Assembly (NCBI RefSeq): GCF_900188485.1
Contig: NZ_FZPH01000003.1
Span: forward strand, 434,001-498,000
Direction: 5' to 3'
Length of the DNA: 64,000 nucleotides
Source: Asanoa hainanensis
GTDB lineage: Bacteria > Actinomycetota > Actinomycetes > Mycobacteriales > Micromonosporaceae
Every line of letters begins with the position of its first letter. Within the stretch, counting starts at the first letter, position 1. Below, piece by piece: positions 44,093 through 53,029 of this stretch. Below the pieces are notes generated by a model, which was not told the DNA's origin, did no database searches, and was given only the letters and a program-made list of their open reading frames with translations. A program made the translations under genes and the position numbers.

Positions 44093-44596
44093 GTGACGGA
44101 GATCCATCCCCAGCTGCTCGCCAAACGCCGCCGCCGGCGCGTCCTCATCGCGGCCGGGGTGACCGCGCTCGTCGTCGTGCTGGCCGGCTGCCTGGGCGTC
44201 ATGTGGCACGTCGACCAGGAGAGCCTGAAACGCACGGACTACCGCCGGGCGGCGGACTCGCTGTTCCTGGGCCAGTGCATCAAGGAGTTCCCGGACGTCG
44301 AGGTGCTGCGCAACGTCACCGCCACCGACTGCGGTGAGCCGCACGAGGCTCAGGTCGTCGGCATCATCACGCTCGACCGCGAGCGGTCCTTCCCGACGGA
44401 CGACGAGCTGTTGGGCCTGCAGGAGGACGAGTGCGCCGAGGAACTGGCGAAGTGGGCACCCGCGTACGCGGATGACGAAACGGTCGTCCTCGGCGTCCTC
44501 CATCCCCTGCGGGACGGCTGGGACAGCGGTGCGCGCTCCATCACCTGCTTCGCCTCGTTCACCGACGGCCCGCGCACCGGCACCCTCTTCCGCTAG
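44093..44596 (+). CDS. Membrane-anchored septum-formation-domain-like protein
   Basis: A 167-residue protein. An N-terminal basic stretch (AKRRRRRVL) and a helix (about 18-38) anchor it, with the rest outside. GQCIKEF, the CGEPHEAQVVGIITL segment and a later DECAEEL give the Cys and His pattern of the septum-formation (Septum_form) domain seen in actinobacterial membrane proteins. Function is unproven. The GTG follows TAGCGT by seven bases without a ribosome site, so leaderless translation is likely. Its stop interlocks with the convergent exoprotein gene (CTAG). Confidence 0.7.
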   Translation: MTEIHPQLLAKRRRRRVLIAAGVTALVVVLAGCLGVMWHVDQESLKRTDYRRAADSLFLGQCIKEFPDVEVLRNVTATDCGEPHEAQVVGIITLDRERSFPTDDELLGLQEDECAEELAKWAPAYADDETVVLGVLHPLRDGWDSGARSITCFASFTDGPRTGTLFR

Positions 44597-47500
44597 CGCC
44601 TCCGCAGCTCCACGGTCGCGGCGGCCTTCACGCCGTTGACCGTCACCGCGAGCGTCACGCTTCCGTCGGCACGCAACGCGGTCAGGCGGCCGGTGGCCGG
44701 GTCGAACCAGGCCCGGTCACCCGGCCGGATCCCGATGGCCGAACCGACGTGCATGTCGGCCGAACCGGACCACTGCGCCGTCACCGGCGGCGCCACCGGC
44801 ACCAGCCGCCCGCCCGGCTGCGTCAGGCTCGCGGACACCACCGCGGGCGTGCCGACCGCCACGGTGGCCGGCGCCGCCAGGGTCACCGCGTCCACGTGCG
44901 GGTTGACCTCCGCCTCGATCCATCGTGGACCCTCGACCAACGGGTCGAGCCGGGCCCGCGCCGCCTCGGCCGGCGTGACCGGGTCGATGCCCAGCATCGT
45001 CCAGCCGGTGAAGCCGCCGAGGTGCGGCGCGGTGGACGGTTCCTTGCCGCTGTTGCCGTTGACCAGGTACGGCACGCCGTCCACCCGGTCGGCGTGGAAC
45101 GTGCCGACGTGCGCGCCGACGAACGCCGCGCCCTTGCCCGTGCGGTGCTGGAAGTCGGCCAGCCACCGCTCGACCAGCGCCGCCTGCTTGCGGTCGCCGA
45201 GCTCGCTCGCCTTCGCCGGCGTCGGGTCGCGTGGCGGATGGTGCTCGAACACGGCGACCGAGCCGACCCGCGGGTCAACGGCGGCGGCGTCCAGGGCGGC
45301 ACGCAGTGCCACCACCTGGTCGAAGCTCAGCGAACCCGCGCTGCTGTCGAGGGTGACCAGCCGCGTCCCGTGGTGGTCGACCACCCGCGACGTGGGTCCG
45401 AACACCGACGTGAAGTTCGTGATCGGCGCGCCCATGACCTCGTGGTTGCCGGGCACGTAGTAGTACGGCAGCGCGCCGCCCAGCTCCTCGTCGAGGATCT
45501 GCTGGGCCAGGGCGAAGTCCGCCGGGTACGCGGTGTCCACCAGGTCGCCGTTGATCACCAGTAGGTCCGGACCGGCCGCGCGGATCTCCCGCAACGTCCG
45601 GCGGGCCCGCTCGACCTGGGTGCTGTCCGGATCCGCGGCCACGAACTGCGCGTCCGAGAGCACGGCCAGCCGCCAGGGCGCGCCGTCGACCGTGCCGTTC
45701 CGCAGCACGACCCGGTCGGTGCGCGGCGGCTCCGGCGGCACGTCCACGGGCGGCGCCACCCGCGCCACCAGGTCGTCGATCACGATGTCGGTCTGGTACG
45801 CCTCGGCCGGATCGGTCTCGGCGACGTAGAACCGGCGGATCCGCACCGGATACTGGACGCCCGGCGGCACCGCCATCTCCACGTAGCGCCAGCCGGTCCA
45901 GGTGACGTACGGGCCGCGCAGCACGTGCTGCTGGTCGAGCGCGTCGTGCAGATGCAGGCTCGGCCACTCCCCCTTGCCGTTGCCGTAGATCCACATCCCG
46001 AAGGCCTGCGGCTGCCCGTCCACCGGGATCCACTGTGGTGGGTCCGCGTACGCCGCCCGGGTGCCGGTCGACTGGCCGAAGTCGTACGCCATCCGCAGCC
46101 CGCCACCGGTGTGACCCGGCGCCGGCGCGACCGACCCGGTGGCCCGCGCGGCGCTGAACCGCCAGGCGGCGGCGTCGTCGAACGTCGCGACCGGCACGTC
46201 GGTCAGGCCGATCGACACCGGCACCACCGTGCTGCGTCCGGCGACGGTCGCGGTGACCAGCCCGGCGCCGCTGCCGGCCACCGCCTTGACGGTGAAGGAC
46301 CCGTTGGCGCCGGCCACCACGTCGACCAGCGCCGGGTCGAAGTCGAGACGGACGTCCGCCGGCTCGATCGGGGCGCTGTTGCTCTCGGCGTCGTAGCCAA
46401 CGACGCCGAACGTCCCGGTCGCCCCGGCACCGTCCAGCGCCACCTTGTCCGCAGTGGCGTCCACCCTGGACAGTGGCCCGAGCACGACCAGGTCGATGTC
46501 CCCGCGCGCACTGCCGCTGGTTGCGGTGACGGTCGCCCGGCCCGGCAGCAGGGCACGGAAGACGCCGGCCTTCGACACGGTCCCATGGGTCGCACGCCAG
46601 CCAGGGGTGCCCGCCGCCGGGCCGTAGGTCTCGTCGTAGCCGGCCGCGGTCAACCGCCGGGTCAGGCCCGGAAAGACGCGGTCCGGCCGGATCCCGGGCG
46701 CCGCCTCCGGGTCGATCGCCGTCTCCACCCAGTACGCCCGCAGCCGCCCGCTGCCCGCCGGGGCGTAGATCGCCAGCCCGTTGGGCACCGGCCGCTCGGA
46801 GCCGTCGGACGGCGCGTTCTCGACCCGCACCGCGGCGGCACCCGGCTCGCGCGCGACCAGCGTCGAGGAACCGCCACCGTCGAGGTTGAGCGCGTCGTGC
46901 GCGCCCAGCGAGGCCATCAGCCGGCCGAGCTCGGTGAGCGTGACACCACGGCTGTCCGCCTGGCGCCCGTCCACGGTCAACATGATCATTTTCTTGCCGT
47001 CGGTGGAGAACCCGACCGCGGTACGCGGCTCCGGCGTCACGTCGCCTAGGTCCTGCGGCACGCCGTCGCGGACCAACACCCGGTTGCCACCGATCGCGGC
47101 CGCGACGGCCCGGTCGTCGTCGGGCCGGGCCCGATAGGTCACCTCGACGGCGTCACCCGGCCGCAGCCCGCCGAGCGCGTCGGCCCCGGCGTCCCGCCCG
47201 AGCAGGACCGTCGTGCCGGCCGGGATCGGACCCTTCCCGGCTTGTCCGGTCACCGCCGCCACCCGGCCGCCGGCCAGCGTCACCTCGGTCACCCGGGCCG
47301 CGCCGGCCACCGCGCGGGCCCGGTCGTAGTCACCCCACAGGGCGGTGAACACGCCGATCCCACCGGCCTGCACGAGGTTGTTGAACTGGGTGAGGGTGAC
47401 CGGCCCACCCGGCAGCGTGGCCGTCCCGTCGAAGTAGAACTGCACGACCCGCCCGACCCCGTCCGGCCCGACGGCGACACCGTCCGGATGCCCGGCGACC

Positions 47501-47925
47501 GGCGACTGCACCAGGGCGCCGTCGCGCACCCCGACGCCCTGCGCGGCCCCGGACTGGTTGATGTCGAAGAAGTCCCCGTTGACCGCGGCGACGGCACCGG
47601 CCTGGTCGGCGACCCCACGCAGGGGTGCGGTGCGGGCCACGGCGCCGGTGTTGAGATAGCCGACGGAGAGCCCCGAGCCGGCGAGGTCGGCGGTCAGGGC
47701 GTCGGCCCGGATCCACCCGCTGGCGTCCAGCCGGTCGAAGGAGGTGAGCTCCAACCCGGGCGCGACGGGCCGCGTACGCCGGTCGGTCTCGATCGAGGTG
47801 GTTATCGCCGGGGCCGCCGCCACCTGGTCGACGGGCGTGGCGACCGCCGGCCCACCCGCCAGCAACGCGGCCAGCAACGGCAGCAGAACCGGCCCGGCCC
47901 GGCGGGCGGATAGACGGATACCCAT
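44593..47925 (-). CDS. Secreted phosphodiester glycosidase and metallophosphoesterase fusion
   Basis: A 1110-residue exported protein. A signal peptide (GPVLLPLLAALLAGGPAVA) comes first. Residues about 60-420 match the phosphodiester glycosidase (NAGPA) domain with AVGFSTDGKKMIMLTVDGRQ and HDALNLDGGGSSTLV. Ig-like strands follow (about 450-590), then a jelly-roll-like module (about 590-720). A calcineurin-type phosphoesterase (about 740-980) has LSDAQF, INGDLVDT, VPGNHEV, FEHHPP and GAHVGTFH. A small C-terminal module ends it. It may attack cell-wall teichoic acid or another phosphodiester polymer. The ATG at 47925 is chosen for the signal peptide; no good ribosome site is seen. Confidence 0.85.
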   Translation of the reverse strand: MGIRLSARRAGPVLLPLLAALLAGGPAVATPVDQVAAAPAITTSIETDRRTRPVAPGLELTSFDRLDASGWIRADALTADLAGSGLSVGYLNTGAVARTAPLRGVADQAGAVAAVNGDFFDINQSGAAQGVGVRDGALVQSPVAGHPDGVAVGPDGVGRVVQFYFDGTATLPGGPVTLTQFNNLVQAGGIGVFTALWGDYDRARAVAGAARVTEVTLAGGRVAAVTGQAGKGPIPAGTTVLLGRDAGADALGGLRPGDAVEVTYRARPDDDRAVAAAIGGNRVLVRDGVPQDLGDVTPEPRTAVGFSTDGKKMIMLTVDGRQADSRGVTLTELGRLMASLGAHDALNLDGGGSSTLVAREPGAAAVRVENAPSDGSERPVPNGLAIYAPAGSGRLRAYWVETAIDPEAAPGIRPDRVFPGLTRRLTAAGYDETYGPAAGTPGWRATHGTVSKAGVFRALLPGRATVTATSGSARGDIDLVVLGPLSRVDATADKVALDGAGATGTFGVVGYDAESNSAPIEPADVRLDFDPALVDVVAGANGSFTVKAVAGSGAGLVTATVAGRSTVVPVSIGLTDVPVATFDDAAAWRFSAARATGSVAPAPGHTGGGLRMAYDFGQSTGTRAAYADPPQWIPVDGQPQAFGMWIYGNGKGEWPSLHLHDALDQQHVLRGPYVTWTGWRYVEMAVPPGVQYPVRIRRFYVAETDPAEAYQTDIVIDDLVARVAPPVDVPPEPPRTDRVVLRNGTVDGAPWRLAVLSDAQFVAADPDSTQVERARRTLREIRAAGPDLLVINGDLVDTAYPADFALAQQILDEELGGALPYYYVPGNHEVMGAPITNFTSVFGPTSRVVDHHGTRLVTLDSSAGSLSFDQVVALRAALDAAAVDPRVGSVAVFEHHPPRDPTPAKASELGDRKQAALVERWLADFQHRTGKGAAFVGAHVGTFHADRVDGVPYLVNGNSGKEPSTAPHLGGFTGWTMLGIDPVTPAEAARARLDPLVEGPRWIEAEVNPHVDAVTLAAPATVAVGTPAVVSASLTQPGGRLVPVAPPVTAQWSGSADMHVGSAIGIRPGDRAWFDPATGRLTALRADGSVTLAVTVNGVKAAATVELRRR

Positions 47926-48054
47926 GCCAGCGAGCCAACCGGAACATGGAGGAATTTTCAAGGGCCGAGTTATTGCATGAAAGAAAACTTCACGTGCCGG
48001 TTGACCCCGCAGGAGCGCCGTCGCCGCGCGCGGGTGGGGGTAACGTCCCGGCTC

Positions 48055-49200
48055 ATGACGGTTTCGGAGTTCCTGGCCAGTCGTGACCTGTTGGCGCTCG
48101 GCGAACCCACCCACGGCGAACCGGCCTTCGCGTTCGCGCGCAACGAGCTCTTCCGGGAACTGGTCGAGGCGGGCTTCCGCTCGTTCGCGTACGAGTCCGA
48201 CCGGCTCGCCGGCCTGGCGGTCGACGCGTACGTCCAGGGTGAGACCGACGAACTGCCGGCCGACGCCTTCAGCCACGGCTTCGGCGCCCTCCCCGGCAAC
48301 GCGGAGCTCGTGGAGTGGATGCGGGCCTACAACGGCGGGCGGCCGGTGGCGGAGCGGCTGGCCTTCCACGGCTTCGACGCGCCGCTGGAGATGACCGGCG
48401 CACCGAGCCCGCGCCGCTATCTGGTGCACGTGCTGGCGTACCTGAGCGAGCACGTGGACCCGCCGGTGGACCTCGACGAGCTGATCGGCGCCGACACCCG
48501 CTGGACCGACCCGTCCGCGATCATGGACCACACCCGCTCGGTCGGCCGCTCACCCGAAGCCCTGCGCCTGCGCGGCATCGCCGACGACCTGCGAACCGCG
48601 CTGTATGCCAACGCCCCGAGCCTGGTCGCCGCCACGTCGTTGGCCGACTGGCGCCGGGCCGACCTGCACGCGGACGTGGCGGTGCGGCTGCTCGGCTACC
48701 ACGCGGAGGCGGCGGCCCCCGCACCACAGGCGGCCCGCACCTCGCGCCTGCTCGGCGTCCGCGACGCCTGGATGGCGCACAACCTGCTGGCCATCCGCGC
48801 CGAGGAACAACACCGCGGCCCGACCCTGGTGTACGCGAACAACCGCCACCTGCAACGCCACCCCAGCACCTGGAACCTGGCCGGCATGGACCTGGAATGG
48901 TCGTCCGCGGGTTCGATCGTCTCGGCCCTGCTCGGCGACCGCTACGCGGTCATCATCGGCAGCCTCGGCGCGAGCACCGCCCTGAACCTGTCGGCCCCGC
49001 CGCAAGGCACCTTCGAGGCCGCCCTGGCCGGGTCGAAAACGACCCTCCTGGACCGCACCGCGATCGACGCGGCCCTGAACGACCGCACCCTGACCAGCCG
49101 CACCGACCCGACCCCGGAACAGGGCTACTTCCCCCTGGACGCGGAGACCGTCGGCCGCTGCGACGCGATCCTGCACGTCACGGCGGCCGATGACGGATGA
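48055..49200 (+). CDS. Erythromycin-esterase family protein
   Basis: A 381-residue protein of the EreA/EreB superfamily. The motif LLALGEPTHGEPAFAFARNE carries the catalytic-site His and Glu, and FAYESDRLAG and YANNRHLQR match other conserved parts. Ere enzymes open the macrolide ring by hydrolysis; many family members have other, unknown substrates. The ATG at 48055 follows TAACGT by eight bases with no ribosome site. An ATG at 47977 would add 26 residues with no family match. Macrolide resistance cannot be claimed from sequence alone. Confidence 0.85.
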   Translation: MTVSEFLASRDLLALGEPTHGEPAFAFARNELFRELVEAGFRSFAYESDRLAGLAVDAYVQGETDELPADAFSHGFGALPGNAELVEWMRAYNGGRPVAERLAFHGFDAPLEMTGAPSPRRYLVHVLAYLSEHVDPPVDLDELIGADTRWTDPSAIMDHTRSVGRSPEALRLRGIADDLRTALYANAPSLVAATSLADWRRADLHADVAVRLLGYHAEAAAPAPQAARTSRLLGVRDAWMAHNLLAIRAEEQHRGPTLVYANNRHLQRHPSTWNLAGMDLEWSSAGSIVSALLGDRYAVIIGSLGASTALNLSAPPQGTFEAALAGSKTTLLDRTAIDAALNDRTLTSRTDPTPEQGYFPLDAETVGRCDAILHVTAADDG

Positions 49201-49208
49201 TCCCACGA

Positions 49209-49400
49209 TCAATCCACAATGGTGTGCAGTAGACCAGCGACCAGGACGAAAGCGGTAATGCCCGCGGCGGGCCCGGCGGCCGCGTTTCCGGCGATTCCCG
49301 CCAGGCACGCCACGGACAGGATCACTGCCCAGCGCAGGGGCAGACCCTTGCGGTCCTCGGGACGTTCTGGTGGCGCCACCGGCGCCGACTTCTTGGCCAT
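49209..49400 (-). CDS. Small membrane protein, function unknown
   Basis: A 63-residue protein. A hydrophilic, Pro/Lys-rich N-terminus (KKSAPVAPPERPEDRKG) precedes two helices, LRWAVILSVACLAGIAGNAA and AAGITAFVLVAGLLHTIV. A clear GGGAGGG ribosome site lies before the ATG. I know no family. It sits just downstream of the Crp-type gene on the same strand, 31 bases away, and may be cotranscribed. Confidence 0.6.
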   Translation of the reverse strand: MAKKSAPVAPPERPEDRKGLPLRWAVILSVACLAGIAGNAAAGPAAGITAFVLVAGLLHTIVD

Positions 49401-49431
49401 GTCGCCCTCCCAGGTTCCGGATCACGAACGT

Positions 49432-50127
49432 TCAGCGGCCGAGCCCGGCGATGCGCCGGAGCGCGTCCGGTTGACGGACGACGACGGACCGGCGCTCATC
49501 GGCGATGACGATCTGCCTCCGTCGCCAGCTGGCCATCGATCGGGTCACCGAGCGCAACGAGGCGCCGATGCAACTCGCGAGCTCCGCCTGGGACAACCTC
49601 ACCGCCGTCCGCCTGCCGTCGACCGATCCGTCGTCGGGCTCTTCCATGACCTTCAGGAGGAGCCTCGCGAGCCGTTCGCTCACCGACAACGAGGCGGTCG
49701 CGATCCGGGTTTCGTCACCGGCGAGCTGGCGGACCGCGATGGCGCGGTGGAAGTCCGCCTGAATGCGGGGGAACTGCGCGAGCCAGGCTCCGAACTCGGC
49801 TCGTCCGATCCGGACCGCTTCCGTCGGCTCCACTGCCACCACCGCCGCCAACGTCGGGCGGCCCGCGAGGTAGGCCGTTACGCCGAGCAACGCGCCGGCG
49901 CCGTGCACTGACAGCAACACCTTCTGCTGCCCCGCCCGGGCAATCGCTTTGACGAGCCCGGAGCGGATCAACAGGATGTCGCCGGACGCGTCGGTTTGCA
50001 GCGCGAGCACATCGTAGATCTTCGCGTTGATCGGCTGCCCCACTGCCAGGAACGCGTCCTGAGCCTCCGCTGGCAGCGTGTCCCAAAAGCGCTGTTGCCG
50101 TCCCTCGTTAGCGTTGGGCTGGCTCAT
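49432..50127 (-). CDS. Crp/Fnr-family transcriptional regulator
   Basis: A 231-residue protein with a cyclic-nucleotide-binding-like beta-barrel (about 20-140; GDILLIRSGLVKAIAR, GAGALLGVTAYLAG) and a winged helix (LSQAELASCIGASLRSVTRSM). No Cys cluster for Fnr-type iron-sulfur binding is seen; the phosphate cassette for cAMP (RxS) is also not clear, so the ligand is unknown. I chose the ATG at 50127 for GGGGAGGA just upstream. The divergent XRE gene shares a control region rich in TTGCA elements. Confidence 0.88.
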   Translation of the reverse strand: MSQPNANEGRQQRFWDTLPAEAQDAFLAVGQPINAKIYDVLALQTDASGDILLIRSGLVKAIARAGQQKVLLSVHGAGALLGVTAYLAGRPTLAAVVAVEPTEAVRIGRAEFGAWLAQFPRIQADFHRAIAVRQLAGDETRIATASLSVSERLARLLLKVMEEPDDGSVDGRRTAVRLSQAELASCIGASLRSVTRSMASWRRRQIVIADERRSVVVRQPDALRRIAGLGR

Positions 50128-50206
50128 CTCGTCCTCCCCACGAAGGTGTTTCACGCGGCGCGACGCGCCGCTCTCCCTGGGACAACAGTCGCAACATCAA
50201 CGGGAG

Positions 50207-50317
50207 TTTTGCAACGCATGCAGACGGCTTGCATCTATGTCATCTGACGTGCAGAGTTGTCGTGCCACCGCAAATGCAACGTGCAATAACCTTGCGGCCT
50301 CGCTTGCAAGGTGCAAT
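50207..50317. promoter_or_regulatory. Cluster of TTGCA/TGCAA elements between Crp and XRE genes
   Basis: TTGCAA (50209-50214), TTGCAT (50229-50234), TGCAA (50275-50279 and 50282-50286), CTTGCAAG (50303-50310) and TGCAA (50312-50316) occur within 110 bases, along with GCATGC (50216-50221). The density and palindromic forms suggest an operator array, probably for one of the two flanking regulators. Confidence 0.5.
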
Positions 50318-50326
50318 CGTGTGCGG

Positions 50327-51154
50327 ATGCCAGCGGACGACCGTGCGCATGCGGCCGATACGGTCGGCTCGGTTCTCAGAGCCCTTCGCCGTCAACGACA
50401 GTTGACGGCGGCTCAGGCTGCGGAACAGCTTGGTTGGTCCGCAGCCAAGATCAGCAGGGTCGAGACGGCAGTCTCGGGTATTCGCACCCCAGACCTGCGA
50501 CTCCTACTTGATCTCTACGAGGCCGACCAGCAGACGCGGGCAAAGGTCCAGTTGCTGATCGAAGCGGCGGCAGCCGAATCGGATTCGAGCGCGGTCGCCA
50601 TCCCCTTCGCGTACGAGAAATACATCGGGCTCGAAGGCCGAGCAACGCGCATGGCACTGTATGGAGCGATCGTGATACCAGGCCTATTACAGGTCCCGGA
50701 GTACGCTTCGGCTCTCGTTCGAGCAACACCGGAAAACGAAGAGGAATACGCCGACGAACGACTCCGGGCCCGCTTCTCGCGGCAGTTGGTGTTTACCCGG
50801 AGTGTCCGGCTCGACGTGGTGATCGACGAAGCGGTCCTGCGCCGATCGATCGGTGATGACAACGTCATGCGGTTGCAAATGCGCCGCATCCTTGAGTTCA
50901 TGGCCCGACCTGCGACAACTGTTCAGGTTCTGCCGCTCTCCGTCGGCGCCCACCCGGGGCTCGGCGGGCCGTTCGCAATCCTCGAGTTCGACGACGGCCG
51001 CACGCCGACAACTGTATTCTGTGATGGCTTGACCGGCGGAGTGATCCGCACGGACCCGAAAGAAGTTGAACGGTACCAGAAAGCGTTTGCGGCCCTCCAG
51101 GAGTTGGCGCTCGACTCTGCCAAGTCGGCCAAAATGATCAACTCCGTGCCGTGA
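50327..51154 (+). CDS. XRE-family regulator with DUF5753 domain
   Basis: A 275-residue protein. The helix-turn-helix at about 15-70 has LTAAQAAEQLGWSAAKISRVE. The DUF5753 domain follows, with YGAIVIPGLLQVPEYASALV and TVQVLPLSVGAHPGLGGPF. Such regulators pair with small DUF397 proteins and control development and antibiotic genes (BldB-like circuits). The TGA overlaps the GTG of the DUF397 gene. Its base composition is lower in GC than the surroundings. Confidence 0.92.
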   Translation: MPADDRAHAADTVGSVLRALRRQRQLTAAQAAEQLGWSAAKISRVETAVSGIRTPDLRLLLDLYEADQQTRAKVQLLIEAAAAESDSSAVAIPFAYEKYIGLEGRATRMALYGAIVIPGLLQVPEYASALVRATPENEEEYADERLRARFSRQLVFTRSVRLDVVIDEAVLRRSIGDDNVMRLQMRRILEFMARPATTVQVLPLSVGAHPGLGGPFAILEFDDGRTPTTVFCDGLTGGVIRTDPKEVERYQKAFAALQELALDSAKSAKMINSVP

Positions 51155-51393
51155 CCAAAGACTTCACTACGAGAGGATTATTCAAGATGGATGGTGCGCG
51201 GAGCGAAGTCTCCTCGCAATGGCGTAAGAGCAGTTACAGCTCCGACACCGCCAACTGCGTAGAGTTCACTTTACTGGCGGGGGCGGACGTTGGCGTCCGA
51301 GACTCCAAGGATCCAACCGGTCCAGTTTTGACGTATTCGCCCGATTCTTGGCAAGCCTTTGTGGACGGGCTGCGCACCGGAGACGACCGATAG
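51151..51393 (+). CDS. DUF397-domain protein
   Basis: An 80-residue DUF397 protein: WRKSSYSSDTANCVEF, VGVRDSKDP and the C-terminal DSWQAFVDGLR. It acts as partner of the XRE/DUF5753 regulator encoded just before it. The GTG at 51151 lies in a four-base overlap. An ATG at 51187, after GAGAGGA, would give a 68-residue protein that still has the whole domain and could be the real start. Confidence 0.9.
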   Translation: MTKDFTTRGLFKMDGARSEVSSQWRKSSYSSDTANCVEFTLLAGADVGVRDSKDPTGPVLTYSPDSWQAFVDGLRTGDDR

Positions 51394-51396
51394 CAG

Positions 51397-52083
51397 TCAT
51401 TTTCCCAGCGGGTAACCATCGGGCGGCGCCTCGGCGCCGCCCGACGCTTCTGTCGACAGGCCGATGATGGCGGCTTGGATCAGGCGCTTCGCGCCGTCTG
51501 GATCGGCATCGACAAGCCGGTCCGCCAACAAGCCATACCGGCGAGCGAGATCTGGCTCGCCGCGCACCAACGTGTTCCCGCGCTGCCACTCGAAGCAGAC
51601 CACGTCCGCGAAGCTATCCGCGGACCGAAGAAGCATGAAAGGGCCGAGCAGTCCTGGATGCAACTCGGACCGAAACGGGATCACGGACAGCACGACAGCG
51701 GGGTGCTCACACATCTCCAGAAGGTGGTTGAGCTGCGATCGCATCGTTTCTGCCGAACCTACTGGCCGGTACAGACACGACTCGTCCAGCAAGAAGATCA
51801 GTCGTCGGCGACCAGCCTCGTCCAATGCGGAGCGCTGTCGCATCATGCGCACCTCGACGAGGCTCTCGATGTCCCGCTCGGACAGATCTTTCAACGACGT
51901 CGACGGAATGAGGGCCTTCGCATACTGCTTGGTCTGCAACAGACCAGGAACGAACGTCGGGTGGAAATGAACGATCTCGGCAGCGTCCTCTTCGGCGGCG
52001 ATGAGGTCAAGGTAGCCACCCGGAACCACCTCGTGATAAGCCTTCCACCAGCCGTTCTGGGGTGTGGCCTCGCGCGCTGCCAT
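51397..52083 (-). CDS. DUF5753 protein lacking the HTH domain
   Basis: A 228-residue protein that begins at the point where XRE/DUF5753 proteins leave the DNA-binding domain (AREATPQNGWWKAYHEVVPG). The full DUF5753 domain follows: FVPGLLQTKQYAKALI, FLLDESCLYRPVGS, SVIPFRSELHPGLLGPF. No helix-turn-helix is found upstream in any frame; only 130 bases separate it from the permease gene. A good AGGGAGA site lies before the ATG at 52083, so it may be a working stand-alone domain and not a pseudogene. It converges on the complete pair next door and may interfere with it. Confidence 0.75.
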   Translation of the reverse strand: MAAREATPQNGWWKAYHEVVPGGYLDLIAAEEDAAEIVHFHPTFVPGLLQTKQYAKALIPSTSLKDLSERDIESLVEVRMMRQRSALDEAGRRRLIFLLDESCLYRPVGSAETMRSQLNHLLEMCEHPAVVLSVIPFRSELHPGLLGPFMLLRSADSFADVVCFEWQRGNTLVRGEPDLARRYGLLADRLVDADPDGAKRLIQAAIIGLSTEASGGAEAPPDGYPLGK

Positions 52084-52213
52084 CCACACTCTCCCTCACG
52101 CCAAACGACCTCGGGAAAACGGTAATGGTACATGGCTAGCAGCGCATATCTCATCGAACAACGCCACCTCACGGCAGGAGCAGGCCGAGATGCTGGCCTT
52201 GGCCGGGCAGTGG

Positions 52214-53029
52214 CTAACCCTTGGTGGACCCCAGGGTCAGACCCGACACGAACTGCCGCTGGAGTACGAAGAAGACCAGCAGCGTTGGCAGCGCCACGAT
52301 GATCGAGCCTGCCGACAGCAGGTTGTAGTCGGTGAAGAACTCGCCGCGCAGGTTGTTGAGCGAGCTCGTGATCGGGAACTTGTCGCCGTCCTGGAGCAGC
52401 ACGGTGGCCCAGAAGAACTCGTTGTAGATCCAGGTGACCTGCAACGTGGTCAGCGCGGCCAGGGCCGGCCGCACGAGCGGCAGGGTCAGCGTGAAGAACT
52501 GCCGGCTGACACCGGCGCCGTCGACCTCCGCCGACTCGTACAACTCGTGCGGGATGGTCTTCATGTAGTTGCTCAGCACCAGCGTGCAGAAGCCCATCTG
52601 GAACGCGGTGTTGATGAGGATCAGCCCGGTGTAGCTGTTGAGCAGCTCCAGCTCGCGGAACGCCCGGTAGACCGGGATCAGCAGCGCCTGCGGCGGCAAC
52701 AGGTTGGCGGCGACGAAGACGCCGAGCAGCGTCAGGTTGAGCTTGAAGCTGAAGCGGGCCAGGACGAAACCGGCACACGCCGAGAGGAACAGCGTCAGCA
52801 CGACGGCCGGCACGGTGATGTAGAGGGAGTTGAGGAACTTCTCGCCGAACTCCGCGCGTTGCCAGGCGTCGACGTAGTTCTGGAAGGTGAAGCCACCGAA
52901 CGAGAAGTAGCCGTGCGTGCCGGTGTAGTCGTAGTCGCGCAGCGAGTTGAACAGCCCCCAGAGCAGGGGCACGAGCCAGCCCACCGCCATCACCGCGAGG
53001 AACGCGTGCAGCACGTACCGGGGCTTCAT
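52214..53029 (-). CDS. Carbohydrate ABC transporter permease, MalG type (alpha-galactoside locus)
   Basis: A 271-residue permease with six helices and the EAA loop ESAEVDGAGVSRQFFTLTLPL. It follows the MalF-type gene with a four-base ATGA overlap and completes the channel. GAGAGGA lies before the ATG at 53029. The genes lie divergent from the GH27 alpha-galactosidase and its binding protein. Again no ATPase is encoded nearby. Confidence 0.9.
   Translation of the reverse strand: MKPRYVLHAFLAVMAVGWLVPLLWGLFNSLRDYDYTGTHGYFSFGGFTFQNYVDAWQRAEFGEKFLNSLYITVPAVVLTLFLSACAGFVLARFSFKLNLTLLGVFVAANLLPPQALLIPVYRAFRELELLNSYTGLILINTAFQMGFCTLVLSNYMKTIPHELYESAEVDGAGVSRQFFTLTLPLVRPALAALTTLQVTWIYNEFFWATVLLQDGDKFPITSSLNNLRGEFFTDYNLLSAGSIIVALPTLLVFFVLQRQFVSGLTLGSTKG

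Noticed and set aside
48055-49200. Calling the gene a macrolide-resistance determinant
   Set aside because: The family includes many members with other functions, and no resistance genes or macrolide cluster are nearby.
52084-52213. Search for the missing HTH of the DUF5753 gene in other frames
   Set aside because: Only 130 bases are available and no frame gives a helix-turn-helix; a simple frameshift is excluded.
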